DNA of 64,000 nucleotides. Origin: Vespa crabro. Taxonomy: Eukaryota > Arthropoda > Insecta > Hymenoptera > Vespidae. The DNA is taken from positions 917,501-981,500 of the forward strand of contig NC_060960.1 of NCBI RefSeq assembly GCF_910589235.1, in the 5' to 3' direction. The position numbers and the translations under genes are program-made. The notes under the pieces were generated by a model that saw only the letters and a program-made list of their open reading frames with translations, was not told where the DNA came from and searched no databases. Of this stretch, positions 28,748 to 41,000 are shown one piece after another (the stretch's first letter is position 1; each line of letters starts with the position of its first letter).

Positions 28748-28758
28748 CCTTATATAGG
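28748..28758 (-). promoter_or_regulatory. TATA box of the lysozyme gene
   Basis: On the minus strand the sequence reads CCTATATAAGG, a near-ideal TATA box, about 146 bases before the start codon. Transcription would begin near 28720-28725, leaving a leader of about 120 bases. Confidence 0.6.
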
Positions 28759-28800
28759 AACGCGGTTGTATAGCTTAGTGTCTTTAGTTTTTAATATCTC

Positions 28801-28832
28801 GATGAGAGAGAGAGAGAGAGAGAGAAAGAGAA
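28801..28832 (+). repeat. (GA)n microsatellite in lysozyme upstream region
   Basis: A GA run of about 25 bases followed by GAAAGAGAAG, directly before the possible kappaB site. GA runs can be bound by GAGA-factor-type proteins; that role is not shown here. Confidence 0.7.
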
Positions 28833-28834
28833 GT

Positions 28835-28844
28835 GGGGAAATCA
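28835..28844. promoter_or_regulatory. Possible Rel/NF-kappaB-like site
   Basis: GGGGAAATCA, about 80 bases upstream of the lysozyme TATA box, resembles insect kappaB sites that drive immune genes. One short degenerate match is weak evidence, but the place and the gene type fit. Confidence 0.25.
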
Positions 28845-29135
28845 AAGATCTTGTTCGAAAAAAAATACAACAATCACGATTGGTCGTGTAATATACTTCA
28901 CTCATACAAGCGAACAGACAACTCTTCTTTCCTTTCTTTTTTTCTTTTAAATATTAATATATGAAATACTTTTTCTAAGGATGAAATATAATTGTCATCA
29001 CAAGAAATAATAGAAAAATGATGGTCATCTTATCGTTGCATTTAATTTTCCATTTGTTACTGCAATATAAGTGAAATTATTTTAATTCACGTTTAATGAT
29101 TTCTTCGAAATTACGTTATTGAAAATGTGTATATA

Positions 29136-29222
<87 letters not shown>

Positions 29223-30001
29223 TAACTCCAATTAATAAGTTCTTTTAGAAATTAGAAATTATATCTATGATTGAACAGTAATTATATATGTGATATATAA
29301 TCTTTTATATTAATTTCTCTTATTTATACAAATTTTTTTTTAAATTAATAAAACGAAATAAATATATATATGTATATATCTTACGATACGCATGCGTGTA
29401 GCCGAGGATCATTAAAAATGTCACTCAGCGACCTCTGGAGGGAGGAAAATGTACGCAAGAGAAAGATAAGTGAGTCGTCGGTATCTTATCGATGGAGTCG
29501 AATTCGATACTTTTTTTATGACATCTGTAGGATTTTTTTACTTTACGAGATTGAACATTTCGTATGTTAAAGAAAAAGAAAAAAAGAGTTAGGTATTATC
29601 ACCACGTCTATTATCTTATGACTGACCTATGTACGTAAAATAATTCCACCCATTTCATCCTATATAATGCAAAATATGTAGAAATGTTGTTTAAAGATTT
29701 TATTCAAATATGTTTTTCATGCAGGAATATATATGCATATGTAGAGTGTGATTATTCGTTGCATTTGTAGCATAAGTATATATGTATACGATTGATAATT
29801 TTTAGAAAATAAATTACATATCACTATTAAAAAATTTGCGTCCTTTATTTAAATTATATTTAAATTATATTTTACATTAAATTAAATTTTTTTTCTTTGA
29901 CCTACATATATTGTTACGTAATTAAATAGGTAAAGGTTATATGTAGGTTAAAATACAATAGTTTTGTGTCGAAAAAGGAAGTTGAACGACGATTAAAAAT
30001 A
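28845..30001. other. Intergenic region lysozyme / glycerol kinase
   Basis: Divergent spacer with a long (TA)n tract at 29129-29222. An open frame at 29370-29570 has no recognisable domain and low-complexity flanks and is not called. The glycerol kinase leader and promoter should lie in the last few hundred bases; no TATA box is convincing. Confidence 0.5.
29129..29222. repeat. (TA)n microsatellite
   Basis: About 94 bases of almost pure TA, broken by two G's. It is self-complementary and could extrude a cruciform; length is likely to vary between individuals. Confidence 0.9.
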
Positions 30002-32566
30002 ATGCCTGAAAATATTACTCGTTTTGGGCCTCTTATAGGTGCAATCGATGAAGGTACGAGTAGTGCTAGATTTTTGGTAAGTTATTTTTTCATAATACTC
30101 TCAAAACATTAATAAAAATCTGATTTTTGTTTATTTATGAATTATTCGTGCGGATGAACGTTAAATGACATGTGTAGAACATTATGTTGTCGAGAAACAA
30201 ATAACAAGATATATGTACATTATAGATAATGGAGCTTACAGGGAATGTTTTTTTACGTACACCTTGTGTATTATTTTTCATTAAATAACAAAATTATATG
30301 TTTATTTTATGCGAAATTGTTAACAAATTTACGATATAGATTATTATATATGTTTTAGTTAACAAATACTTGTAGACAATTTTTTTATACAATTATTTTC
30401 AAATTTGTATATTTGCAAATATTTATTTTTATAAGTGCTTATTCTATTAACAATCTTTTAAAATGTTAAAATATTCTCTGTTTTCTATTAGGTATTCGAC
30501 GTTTTACAAAGAAAAGTAGTGGCATCTCATCAAATTGAAATTAAACAAAAATATCCTCAAGAAGGATGGGTAGAACAAGATCCAAAGGAGATTCTCCAAG
30601 CTGTAATACAGTGTATAAAAAAAACAGTAGAAAAATTAACAGATCTCAACATAAGTACATCAGATATCAAAGCTATTGGTATCACAAATCAAAGAGAAAC
30701 CACTTTACTTTGGGATAAGGAAACAGGAGAACCTTTGCATAATGCGATTGGTATAAAATATAATTCATCGATATAATTATCTACTTTACGATTCAATTAA
30801 TATGTAAAGATATATTGCTTTTTATTTTCTTTAGTATGGTTAGATATGAGAACAACAACAACGATGGAAGATGTGCTCGATAGTATTCCAAATAAAACTA
30901 GAAATAAACATTATTTAAAACCTCTTTGCGGTCTTCCAATGTCTCCTTATTTTAGCGCATTAAAAATACGGTGGTTAATTGATAACATATCACGTGTAAA
31001 GCAGGCTGTTGAAGCAAAAAAGTGTGCTTTTGGAACGGTTGATACTTGGTTGATATGGGTAAGCTGATCATTTAAGATAAAGTCTTGTTTTAAATATCTT
31101 ATGTTTACATTTAGATATTTTCTATTTTATAGAATCTTACCAAGGGACAATTGCATATAACAGATGTATCTAATGCATCACGTACAATGTTAATGAATAT
31201 AGAGACTTTAAAATGGGATCCTTTATTATGCCGTTTCTTTGGAATACCTCAACATATCCTTCCAGAAATAAGGTCAAGTGCTGAAGTATATGCTACTATC
31301 TCAAATCCTCAAGTTTTGGCTGGTATACCTATCGCAGGTGTAAGTTACTTATTGTTCTCAATATTGATTAGTATATAAACATTTCTGTTCAAAGGTTTTT
31401 TTTGAATGTATTTATGAATATATTATATTACATATTTTATAGTGTGTAGGCGATCAGCAAGGAGCTTTGTTAGGTCAGTTGTGTTTAAAACCAGGAGAGG
31501 CAAAAGCTACTTATGGCACTGGCTGTTTTTTACTTTATAATACTGGAAATGTTGTAGGTATACATATTATTTAAATTAATTATGTGGTTGCGGACACTAT
31601 TATTTATGCTCTATATTATTTATTTATTTTTTATTGTTTTCAGAAAATTGATTCAACTCAAGGTTTAATAACAACGATTGCTTATAAAATAGGAAAATCA
31701 CCAGCAATTTATGCGCTGGAAGGATCAGTGGCAGTAGCAGGAGCTGCTTTAGCCTGGTTGAAAGATAATTTAGAACTCTTTAGTAATCTTGCACAGTCAC
31801 AAGATATGGCAGAAAGTGTAAGATGTTCTGGAGATGTATATTTCGTCCCAGCATTTTCTGGATTATATGCCCCTTATTGGCAACAAGACGCACGCGGGTA
31901 TATATTTCGTAAATCGAATTAAATAATAAACGTTGAATTATTTTTTATTATTTCATTATTGTTTAGAGTTATCTGTGGTATTACTGAAGATACACAACAG
32001 TATCATATTATCAGAGCTGCTCTTGAAGCTGTATGTTTCCAAACAAGAGATATTTTAGAAGCTATGGTAAAAGATTCTGGTACCAAATTAATGACACTTC
32101 AAGTCGATGGTGGAATGACTGTAAATAATTTATTGATGCAACTTCAAGCAGATTTAACTGGAATAAGCGTTGGTATATACGAATATTTTTTTGTAACTGC
32201 AAGTAAATTTTTTATTAAAATTTGTTAAAAGAATATCAAGTTTATAAAACTATGTTGCAGTAAGACCTAATATGGTGGAAACAACAGCCTTAGGTGCAGC
32301 TATTTTGGCAGGTCTTGGAATTGGTATAATTGATATTAATGATATAGATGCATCGCAAGTTACAAAATTTACACCAACGATAGGAGAAGATGGTAAAGAA
32401 TTACATATTTTATTTTATAATTATTTGTCAATATTTAAAGATTTTTCTAATGATATATTATCTTTTTATATTTTGTTTAGAACGAGATCTCAGATATTCT
32501 AAGTGGAAAATGGCTGTAGAAAGATCCATGAAATGGGATAGTGCTTCAACTTTGATGAATGATTAA
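30002..32566 (+). CDS. GK: Glycerol kinase
   Basis: Phosphorylates glycerol to glycerol 3-phosphate with ATP, the entry of free glycerol into lipid and energy metabolism. Nine exons: 30002-30076, 30492-30750, 30835-31058, 31133-31339, 31443-31553, 31644-31897, 31967-32172, 32261-32392, 32481-32566; 517 residues, the normal length. FGGY family features: phosphate-binding DEGTSSARF at 16-24, GITNQRETTLLWD, VWLDMRT, GTVDTWLIW, GDQQGALLGQ with the catalytic Asp at residue 259, ATYGTGCF, and LQVDGGMTVNNLLMQ in the C-terminal ATP domain. Exon 4 ends ...GCAGGT before GTAAGT: that donor, not one three bases earlier, keeps the frame. No inactivating change seen. Tail-to-tail with the coiled-coil gene. 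Confidence 0.95.
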
Positions 32567-33091
32567 TTATTTATATAAATATTGTAAATATTAATTTTAG
32601 AAAGTTTAGAAATGCTAATGAAATAATTTACATATGCACAAAAAAAAACAAAAATTTTTACAAAAGTTTTAAATATGTCTATAAATATTTTGTTTCTTTG
32701 TAAAAAATATATTATCATCTATTATAATTTGTTATTGCATATATAGTGAAATGTTATATATTAAATAATACTTCTCATGTTTTTTACTATATATGTATTA
32801 TATAAAGAATTATACAAATGTTTAAATGTATTTTAATGAAGGTTAGTATTTAACTTAAAAAAATTAGCAAATATAATTTAATTGACTTGATTTTTAGGTA
32901 TTTTACTCCTATCATTGATTAGATTTACAAAAATGTCAACAATAATACTGGAGTAAAAAGTTGAATTAAAATCTCGTCTTTTTAAATTGTTACTTCAAAA
33001 TAGTTTGTGCAATAATATTATTATAACAAAAATATAAAAATTGTATATTTCTCCTTGATTATGCATATGATAACGTGTATAAACAAATATG
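32567..33091. other. Convergent 3' region
   Basis: Spacer between the stop of glycerol kinase and that of the coiled-coil gene. A/T-rich, with no gene and no clear structure beyond probable 3' untranslated sequence of both genes. Confidence 0.5.
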
Positions 33092-35733
33092 TTATGTTCT
33101 AATAATTCTGTTCTTTTGATTTCCATATCGTCGAACTTGTGTATTTCTTAACTTAAAGAACTTTTTTTCACCAGGTGAATTCTCTGTTTCCTAATTAGTA
33201 GAAAAAATATATTATGGAATAAATGATTTATAATATTAAATATATATATATAGTAAATAATAAAAGTTATCATGTTCCTACAAATGAAAATGTATTTATT
33301 ATACCGTAATTTTGTCTTGACTTGCTATAACACTAAACATTTGTGTTGGTGTTTGTTGCGAAGACGATTTTTGCAATTCATTGAAAAGTTCCTCTTTATC
33401 TTTTATCTAAAAAAATATTAGTTGAAATTATATTCATCTTTTTTGATTTAATATAATGTTATATTATTTTTACATTAATATTCGGTTTTACGTATTTAAA
33501 AAGTACTTACATTTTGTAACTTTTTATTATTTTGAGATTGAGAATGTGAAAATGGTGGAATTTTTAATATATCCAGTTGTGTTTCCATTTGTTTATCAAT
33601 TTTAACTTGTATACTTCTATATTTTTGTTCAGCCAAGGCTAATTCTTTTTGATACTTTGTATATTTATTTTCTAACTCAGATTCAGTTTGATTTTTTTCT
33701 TTATATTTGGAAATATTACTAACACTTTTCTTTAACTTATTATTATTCTCTTTAATTTCAAAACCTTTATTCCGCAATGTATTATTTTCAGCTTTAGCTT
33801 CTTCGAGTGCTTCATGAAGTTTTGTAATATCTTCTTTTAATTGTTCTATTGTATTTTTCATTTTTGTAGTGGTAGTTTTAAATTCCTCCTTTAAAGTAGC
33901 TTCCTGCTTTTCTTGAACTTTTTTTTCAGATTGTTTTATATGCTAGATAAAGAAAATAAATATAAAACATTCTATAAATATTTATAATTAATCTTAGAAA
34001 TATATAAAGACCTGAATTTGTGTTTGATATTCCGTGTACATTTCTGCTTTTTCTTTTTGTAAAGTCTCTATTGCTTTTTGAAGATTTATAATAGTAACAT
34101 TTTCATTACTTTTTAAATTTTGTATAGTATTTCCTGCTTGTTCTAATTTATTTTTAGTATCTAATAAATTATTCTCAAGGTATCTACATAGTTCCATTTT
34201 TTGTCCTATACCTTCAGTTAATTCGCTCTCTTTTGCTTTGTTTTTACTTATCACTTCTAACAATTGTTTTACCTATATTAAAATTATAAATATGTTGATA
34301 TCAATCATGACAGTATAAATTTGAATATTCTAGTTTTATTACATACCTCATTTGCTTTTTCTTGTGCTTCTTTTTCTTTCTCTTTTTTTAATTTTTCGAT
34401 ATTTTCAATTAATTCTGTATTCTGAGATGAGAGTACTGTTATCTGATTTCTGACATATAAAATAAGATGTAGAAAAAAATTATATGAAATTAATGCAATA
34501 ATATTTTCTTATACTCATCTTTACTTACATGTAAGAATTCATTTCTTCTTGTAATTTAGTAATGCATATTTCCTTTTCAGTAATTAAGTCTACTGTATTC
34601 TTTGTTTTTTCTTCCATTTGTTTTATGGATAATTGTAAGTGGTCTTTTTCGTTTATAACAATTTCATGTTCCTGAAACGAACATTATTAACATTATTAAG
34701 CCATTCGAATTATCATTAATTGTACATTAATATATGAATATATAAGAAAACATACTTTTATTAATTTTAGTTTCTCTTCTGTATGAAGACTTATTAAATA
34801 GTTCTTCTCAAAAGATAATTTCTCTTCATAACTTTTTGCTTCTTCTTCTAATATATGTTTTACAGAAATCAATTCTTGTATTCTATAGAATATTTAAAAG
34901 TGTAAGACTATTATATACAATAAGTTTCATGTAAATTAATATATAATGTATAAAAAACAGTATTTACTTTTTCTCTTGCATCACTAAATTTTCTTCTACT
35001 TGATTAATATACTTTTGATGATCAGCATCTATGTTTGTAAAATAATATAAAAATTGTAATATACTTTATGTTGATTAGATTACATACCTTTTGTTTTCAT
35101 ATCATAGAGTTGTTGTTCTTGTCGTTCTACTGTATTTTTTTGCATATCTATTATAGTATTGTATAAAGTAGTTAAATGATTTATATGTTCTTGAAATGTT
35201 TTCATACTTTCAGACATATAATTACAATAGTTCGTTATTGTATCTATAGATTCCCATGTAGAAGTCAATCTATGAAAGAAAGTACATTAGAACTGAGAAA
35301 TGTACTAATATTACAATAAGATTGATATTAATATCTAACTTCTCTGATATTTCGTCTTTAATACTGAGTTCATTTTCTAAATTCGTTGAAAGCGTAATTA
35401 TATTATCTTCTGCCTCTTGTAATTTTTTTTGCAAAATTTGTATTTTGAGATCTTGATTGTTTGTTTGTTCTGTTTCATCTATACTTGATTTATAATCTTT
35501 TACCTGAAAATCGAATTTGTTAATTGTAATGAGAATAATTTTAGTTAAAAAAGTAAATCTTCCAGAATCGAACGTACTTGCATTGAAGAAATTTGCATTC
35601 CTGTATGCTTCGACCATTGTCCTATTAATGTATCTACAAATCTGCTACTAGTCTGGCCTACTTTTCTTATTTTTTCAGGGCTATTTGTATGATGTAAAAA
35701 ATCTCCCTTACGTTTATTTTCTTCTGATTGCAT
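33092..35733 (-). CDS. Coiled-coil protein, possibly synaptonemal complex transverse filament (SYCP1-like)
   Basis: Eleven exons in order of translation: 35578-35733, 35340-35503, 35088-35269, 34968-35028, 34756-34882, 34529-34671, 34347-34449, 34012-34272, 33511-33942, 33305-33406, 33092-33190. They join cleanly to 609 residues. Layout: a short polar N-terminal head (residues 1-50, with SPEKIRKVGQ), a long central coiled coil with heptads rich in Lys, Glu, Leu and Ile (about 55-540), and a short basic C-terminal tail containing SSQQTPTQMF and RNTQVRRYGNQKNRII. No motor, ATPase or GRIP domain is visible. Head, long rod and basic tail is the plan of transverse filaments such as SYCP1, but also of many other rods. 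The gene is certain; the name is only a suggestion. Confidence 0.8.
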
Positions 35734-36781
35734 TATGATGGTTTTAAGATAGTAGAAACAAACTATTATAAATTAATAAGAAAATTATGAAAACTTATAC
35801 TTCGTATATAACGTAATTTACAAAGAAAAAATATCTTCGATTTTTCGTAACTTAATTGTATTGCTCTTTATATGTAAAAGAATTTGATACAATATTCACT
35901 GGTAAGATATGGTAAGCAATCACACAATGATGTTTATGGAATATTTATAAAAAAAATTTTGGTCATCTAAGTTTTTATATGTACATAATTTTATTATTAA
36001 ATATAATGATGGTTGATACCCGATACTTTGGTTTTTTTTTTTTTTAATTTGGCCAATCACACTTTAAATTCGTTAAAATTCGAAGTGCACTGCTGAAGTT
36101 AATTGAAGACTTCGATGTTATAAATTGTACGAGTAATTTTACGCAAACAGACACGATTATTCTCAAAAAACTTAGTTTTTGATAATTATGTTTATAAAAA
36201 TATTTGTCACTTTTTAAACTTTACTCTAATTAGTAAGAATAACATTACTAACGTCTCATATTAAGTTATTAACTTAACTTCAATTGAATTTGAATTATTT
36301 ATAATTTTGAGTTTTAAATTTACATTTTATATATTATTTAATTTTATTTTATATTCGGAGCGTATTATTATTATATATATATATTATTTTGAGTAGTAAT
36401 TTTAAAAACATCAGTTCAGTGCCATTTTTTTTTATTCGCAATATCAATGATACAAGTGTAATGAATTTAACTAATATTTTACGTTGCATCAAAAGAAGAG
36501 GTTTTGCATATTAGTGCCCATATATTAAAATGTATGTTACTTTAATAACTTTGTTCATTTCATTAATATGATCTATTTTACAACATTTTAAGTTTGATTC
36601 ACAAAACTTTTCAATATTTATAAGAATAACATTAGATATTATAATTTACATAAAGTATGTGTAAAAAATGATAGTTCTTTTACAATACAATTATAATACA
36701 GTAAAAAATATCTATAACAGTTTATTTTACTTCAATGTAATGTAAAGTGTCTTATTGAACTTCGATTATTTTATAATTAAG
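35734..36781. other. Spacer upstream of the coiled-coil gene
   Basis: One kilobase of very A/T-rich DNA between the coiled-coil gene start and the DDOST stop, both on the minus strand. It includes a T-run at about 36032-36045 and presumably the coiled-coil promoter. I see no gene. Confidence 0.5.
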
Positions 36782-38325
36782 TTATTCAGACTTAGTTTTT
36801 ATATCTTCCCGATAATGCAAAAATACTAAAGAAAATAGGAATACACCTCCCATCATTGAAAAAGCACTGACATAATATGGGAATGCACTTGGAATAAATC
36901 GTTCATATTGCGTGTGCTGTAAAGGACGAACAGACACCTGAGTTGTACTATATAAGTGCGTCAAACCCATACGAGTATAATCTACTTTAAATTGATATAC
37001 TCCATATACATCAGGAATCTTAAATCTTGCTTCATAGTGCCCTTTGCCAGTTGGTTTCATAGTCATGCGAACGAACGGATCAATCCGCACAAATTCTAGT
37101 TGTAGGTCATTTGTTTCATAAGGAACCCATTTATCACCAGACAGTTTTTCTACATCAATGGAATACACAACATCATCTTTTACTGTATAGGCTGGAGGAG
37201 GCTGTGTTTCTCCAACTTTGTGATGGTGAACAGCAGAGACTCGTATTACACCATTTTCTTTAAAGACCCATTGAGTCATAGCTTTAGCCACTGCTTCATT
37301 TCCTGATTTTTCATATTTTTGATCACCTAAATATACAGTTTTATTTTATATTCGAATAAATATTTTAGTGCATGTATGTAAACATTTGTATTACCTTGTA
37401 CTTTTTGAACTGATTTCGTAAATGCTTCGTCACTAAAGAAGAAGAGTGAACCAGAAAATAAAACTCTAGCATTGTTCCTGGCTTGTAGAGCTCCAATTAA
37501 TAAAGTATTTTTACCAACAGCATGGGGATATTCTTTAATTGGATTATTCGGATTATAAGAATAAGCAGAATTAGCTGCAGTTAATAAACGAAGTAATAAA
37601 GGATTATTAGCATCTGCTATTAATCCTGTTCCTTCATATAATAATGGAGGAATATTTTTACTTCCTACAATAACGGAAGCATCAATTAAATTAGTTGGAT
37701 TAGCTACTATCATGGTATGATAACCACTATCAGAAACATCATAATTCATATGATCAATAACAGAAGCCCCTTCTTCATCAATTTCAAAACCACATTCTGA
37801 TGCCAGTTCACGTAATGCATCTCCTGATTGTGAAGATCCAGCAACCAATACATTTCCACCTCCGTCGATAAAATCTGTAATAGCATCTACGCTTAAAGAA
37901 CCACCAAATTCTTCTATGGATGGTGCGAATATAATTAAATGTTGATATAGATATTCTCCATACTTTGAAAGTTGTAAATTAGCATCATCAGCTAATTTAA
38001 ATATTAAACTATATCCAGCATCTGTAATTACAAATTCATAGATCAAATTATCGAAAAAATGCATTTTATTATAAATGTAAAATTTTTTTTATAAATATTA
38101 TTTAAATTTCTTTCATATAGAAGGTAATAGAAAAATTGGTCATAACTGTCAATGATAAAAAAATAAGTCTATTCACATACCTTGTAACGTTCTGAAAAAT
38201 ATGGAATGTGTTTCTTTAATTGCAAGATTGTCAAGCAATACTAGAGTTGGTCCACCGGCATTCGCAAAAGCGAAAATACAGAGAAAAGATAAATATTTAA
38301 ACGTTAACTTCATTTTGGTTATCAT
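36782..38325 (-). CDS. Ost48: Oligosaccharyltransferase 48 kDa subunit (DDOST / OST48)
   Basis: Non-catalytic core subunit of the ER oligosaccharyltransferase, which moves the preassembled glycan from dolichol to Asn residues of nascent proteins. Three exons in order of translation: 38181-38325, 37395-38021, 36782-37326; 438 residues. A signal peptide is followed by the family opening GGPTLVLLDNLAI; then IFAPSIEEFGGSLS, FIDGGGNVLVAGSS, FSGSLFFFSDEAF and YGVYQFKVDYTRMGLTHL in the luminal part; one membrane helix at about 408-428 (MMGGVFLFSLVFLHY); and a short cytosolic tail with lysines (REDIKTKSE). Met codons at 38325 and 38313 (residues 1 and 5) could both start it; the first is used here. 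Downstream neighbour on the same strand of the serine protease gene, with 506 bases between. Confidence 0.95.
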
Positions 38326-38831
38326 CTATTGCCACGAGACACAACCAGTGTTGTCGTGCTAAAACGCGTAGGGAATTTAGTTCACATTTAAAGGAGAAAC
38401 AAAATCTCAAGTAAAATTTTGTACTGATCGAAGCTCTACCTAGTAGTAAATTTCAAAAGTTGAGCTTATTATAATAAAAAAGTAATAATAATGAAATGTA
38501 AAGAGTATTATAAAATGTTATGTCGAAAGAGGCTGCTGTATATTGTCGATAATGTGGAGACAGAATAGGGGAGCTCGATGTTCACTCTTCGAAATATAGC
38601 GTAGTATTAACTTGTTATGTATTGAAATCATTTACATCACTCATTAAATTCAAATTTAATTCATTTAAAGATTATTCATCACAGATTAAATTCAAAATTT
38701 TTATTTATTTGTCATTATATACATTACTTAAGCATAATGAACATATTTTTTATTATCATTTTTATTTTCCATTGCTTAATAATTTTTGTTAATTTATTTT
38801 GTATATTTATTTTTTGCTGTATATAATTGTA
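38326..38831. other. Spacer between protease and DDOST
   Basis: About 500 bases separating two minus-strand genes. It should hold the DDOST promoter next to 38326-38450 and the protease 3' end near 38760-38830. No gene seen. Confidence 0.5.
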
Positions 38832-40038
38832 TTATTTAAATGTTTGACCTTCATCTTCTTTAATATGATTTTTTATCCAATCTAGGTAACTGAATACACG
38901 AGTAAAAACATCCGGTCGATTTTTTGCACATGGAATACCCCAAGAAACAACTCCGACTTGTTCATCTCCGTCGATAAGAGGACCACCAGAATCACCCTGT
39001 ATATTATCGAGTACATATGTATTATTAGTAAATATTATTTTAAATATTTATTAATCGTTTTTTTAATAGTATCATACAAAAAAAAATTTTAAAGTACATA
39101 CATGACAAGCACCTTCTCCATATTGATTTAAGGTACAAATGTTCGTGTCGGAAACGGGAATTCCAGCAATTATTACCATTGTAGCACACTTTTTTTGATC
39201 AATTACTTTTAATTTGATGTGTTGAAGTTCGTTCGGTGAATTTCCAGGATACTAAAATGTGTCGATATTATAATATACATAGATGATTTTTTTGTACAAA
39301 TGTATATTTTTTAAATTATAAAATTACTATAGTATAATATATACTTACACTTGTTCTACCCCAACCCGATAATGTAACATAACTATCAATTTTTTTATAA
39401 TTCTCTGTCGGTAAGTTAATTGGTTTTATTTTGTCGGTAAATTCGATGTCCTTATCAACTTTAATTAATCCGATATCATTTTTTATTTTTCTTGGATTAT
39501 ATTCTTCGTGAGCTATTGTCATATTTGCTTGGTACAGGTTACCACCTTTGTCTAAGGTATTGGTTCCTAATACAATGGCTATACGGCTAGCATCCAATCT
39601 ATTTTCATTTAGTTAATGATATAATTATAAATTGGATAATATTTCTATGTTGGTTCATTCATGAAGTTCTTTCATTTTAATAGTAGAATGCGCTACTAGT
39701 AGAATTTTCTCTTCATTATGAATATTATGAATATTTCACGTAACTCACCCAGCAAGACAATGAGCCGCGGTAAGGATCCATCGTTTATTTAAAATGGAAC
39801 CTCCGCAGAAGTGTTTTTTTTTAATACGAAGAGAAGCCTGATGTGGAAATTGTCCTTCTTCTGCAGCCGAACCACCAACAATTTTAGGAACTGACGAATC
39901 AGTTGCTTAAAAAAAAGAATTATTAAAGCTTTTTTCTTTTGCAATAATATTAATCGCTATTTTATATAGAATATAGTGTAGCTCACCAATCGCATCGTAC
40001 ATAGTGATTACACTATAAATATAAAGAAATACCAACAT
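38832..40038 (-). CDS. Secreted chymotrypsin-like serine protease (S1 family)
   Basis: Five exons in order of translation: 39987-40038, 39749-39905, 39349-39598, 39102-39251, 38832-38996; 257 residues. A signal peptide (about 1-16) and a short propeptide precede the activation site Lys25-Ile26 (VPK/IVGG), so trypsin-like cleavage would activate the zymogen. The triad is complete: His66 (TAAHC), Asp111 (NDIGL), Ser206 (GDSGGP). At the base of the S1 pocket Gly200 takes the place of chymotrypsin residue 189, and Asp232 that of residue 226 (PDVF instead of PGVY). Trypsin would have Asp at 189, so this is not plain trypsin. I recall the same Gly189/Asp226 pair in fire-ant chymotrypsin. A digestive role is likely; a venom or haemolymph role is possible. 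A TATA box lies close upstream. Confidence 0.93.
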
Positions 40039-40108
40039 TTTGAATGCAATCAAGTCAAAATACGTCTACTAAACTTTGTTTTCTACTATACTACAAAATT
40101 CTCTCGCA

Positions 40109-40109
40109 A

Positions 40110-40117
<8 letters not shown>
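40109..40117 (-). promoter_or_regulatory. TATA box of the serine protease gene
   Basis: On the minus strand TATATAAG sits about 75 bases before the protease start codon, at the downstream edge of a (TA)n tract. That distance would give a leader of about 45 bases, normal for a highly expressed secreted protease. The neighbouring TA repeat makes a chance match possible. Confidence 0.45.

Positions 40118-40163
<46 letters not shown>
40111..40163. repeat. (TA)n microsatellite at the protease promoter
   Basis: About 50 bases of pure TA directly adjoining, and partly forming, the protease TATA box. Length change here would change the core promoter surroundings. Confidence 0.9.
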
Positions 40164-40165
<2 letters not shown>

Positions 40166-41000
40166 CGATAGGTTTCTAACATCACATGTATTGAATATCA
40201 ACTCATAAAAAAGAGTATTTAAATTTGGGTCAGATATAAGTGATAGAAAATTACATCTGAAATGTATCTCACGTGCATGAGATAACTGAAAGATATACTG
40301 GTGGTGTATTACTTATTTTACCGGAAGAGTATTATCATGAGGTCAAAGAATACTATTTGCAAAAAAAGAAAAACGTAGCGTTTAATATAACAATACTTGG
40401 GAAGTAGTACAGCAAGTAATAAATTAAATAGTTAAATTACAATATTATAATTATTGATCGTTTCAAACATTTATACGGATGGGAAAATAATATATGAAAA
40501 TTGTGATATTTAATTTGTTACTTATAATTATAATTGTTTATTATTATCGTATATCTGAATTGTTCCAATTGTTATATATTATTGTATATTATATATCTAT
40601 ACAACTTAATTATTTAGACAATTATTTTATTATACTTTTAATATTTTGATCAAATATGAAAATTAAGTTTCTAGTGCCATCTTTAGTCATTCAGTGAATC
40701 TAACTACTAGAATCAATTGCTAGTTGAATTTCCAAACCTTCCGTATTACAATGATTATTCTTATGAGGTACTGTTTTCGATATAAATATATTATATTTAA
40801 TTTCACAGATTATTTTGTTTAAAATAATACGCATTTTTGTGATTTTTATACTTTCGGATGGAAAGATCATAACCTAAAAAGTTCTGTCTTCTGGTGACAG
40901 CAGTGCTGAGTATACGTCTTCTTTAACAACGTGTTACCTGTGCAGATGCGGCATTTTACAAACATTCGCCGTATAAAGTATTAATTAATTTTAATAGACA
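40164..41000. promoter_or_regulatory. Divergent spacer protease / TrpRS
   Basis: A/T-rich spacer between two divergent genes. A more mixed segment at 40855-40980 just before the TrpRS start probably holds its promoter and leader. No coding region seen. Confidence 0.4.

Noticed and set aside
29370..29570. 66-codon frame on the + strand
   Set aside because: No domain and no transcript signals; lies in the divergent spacer next to a TA repeat.
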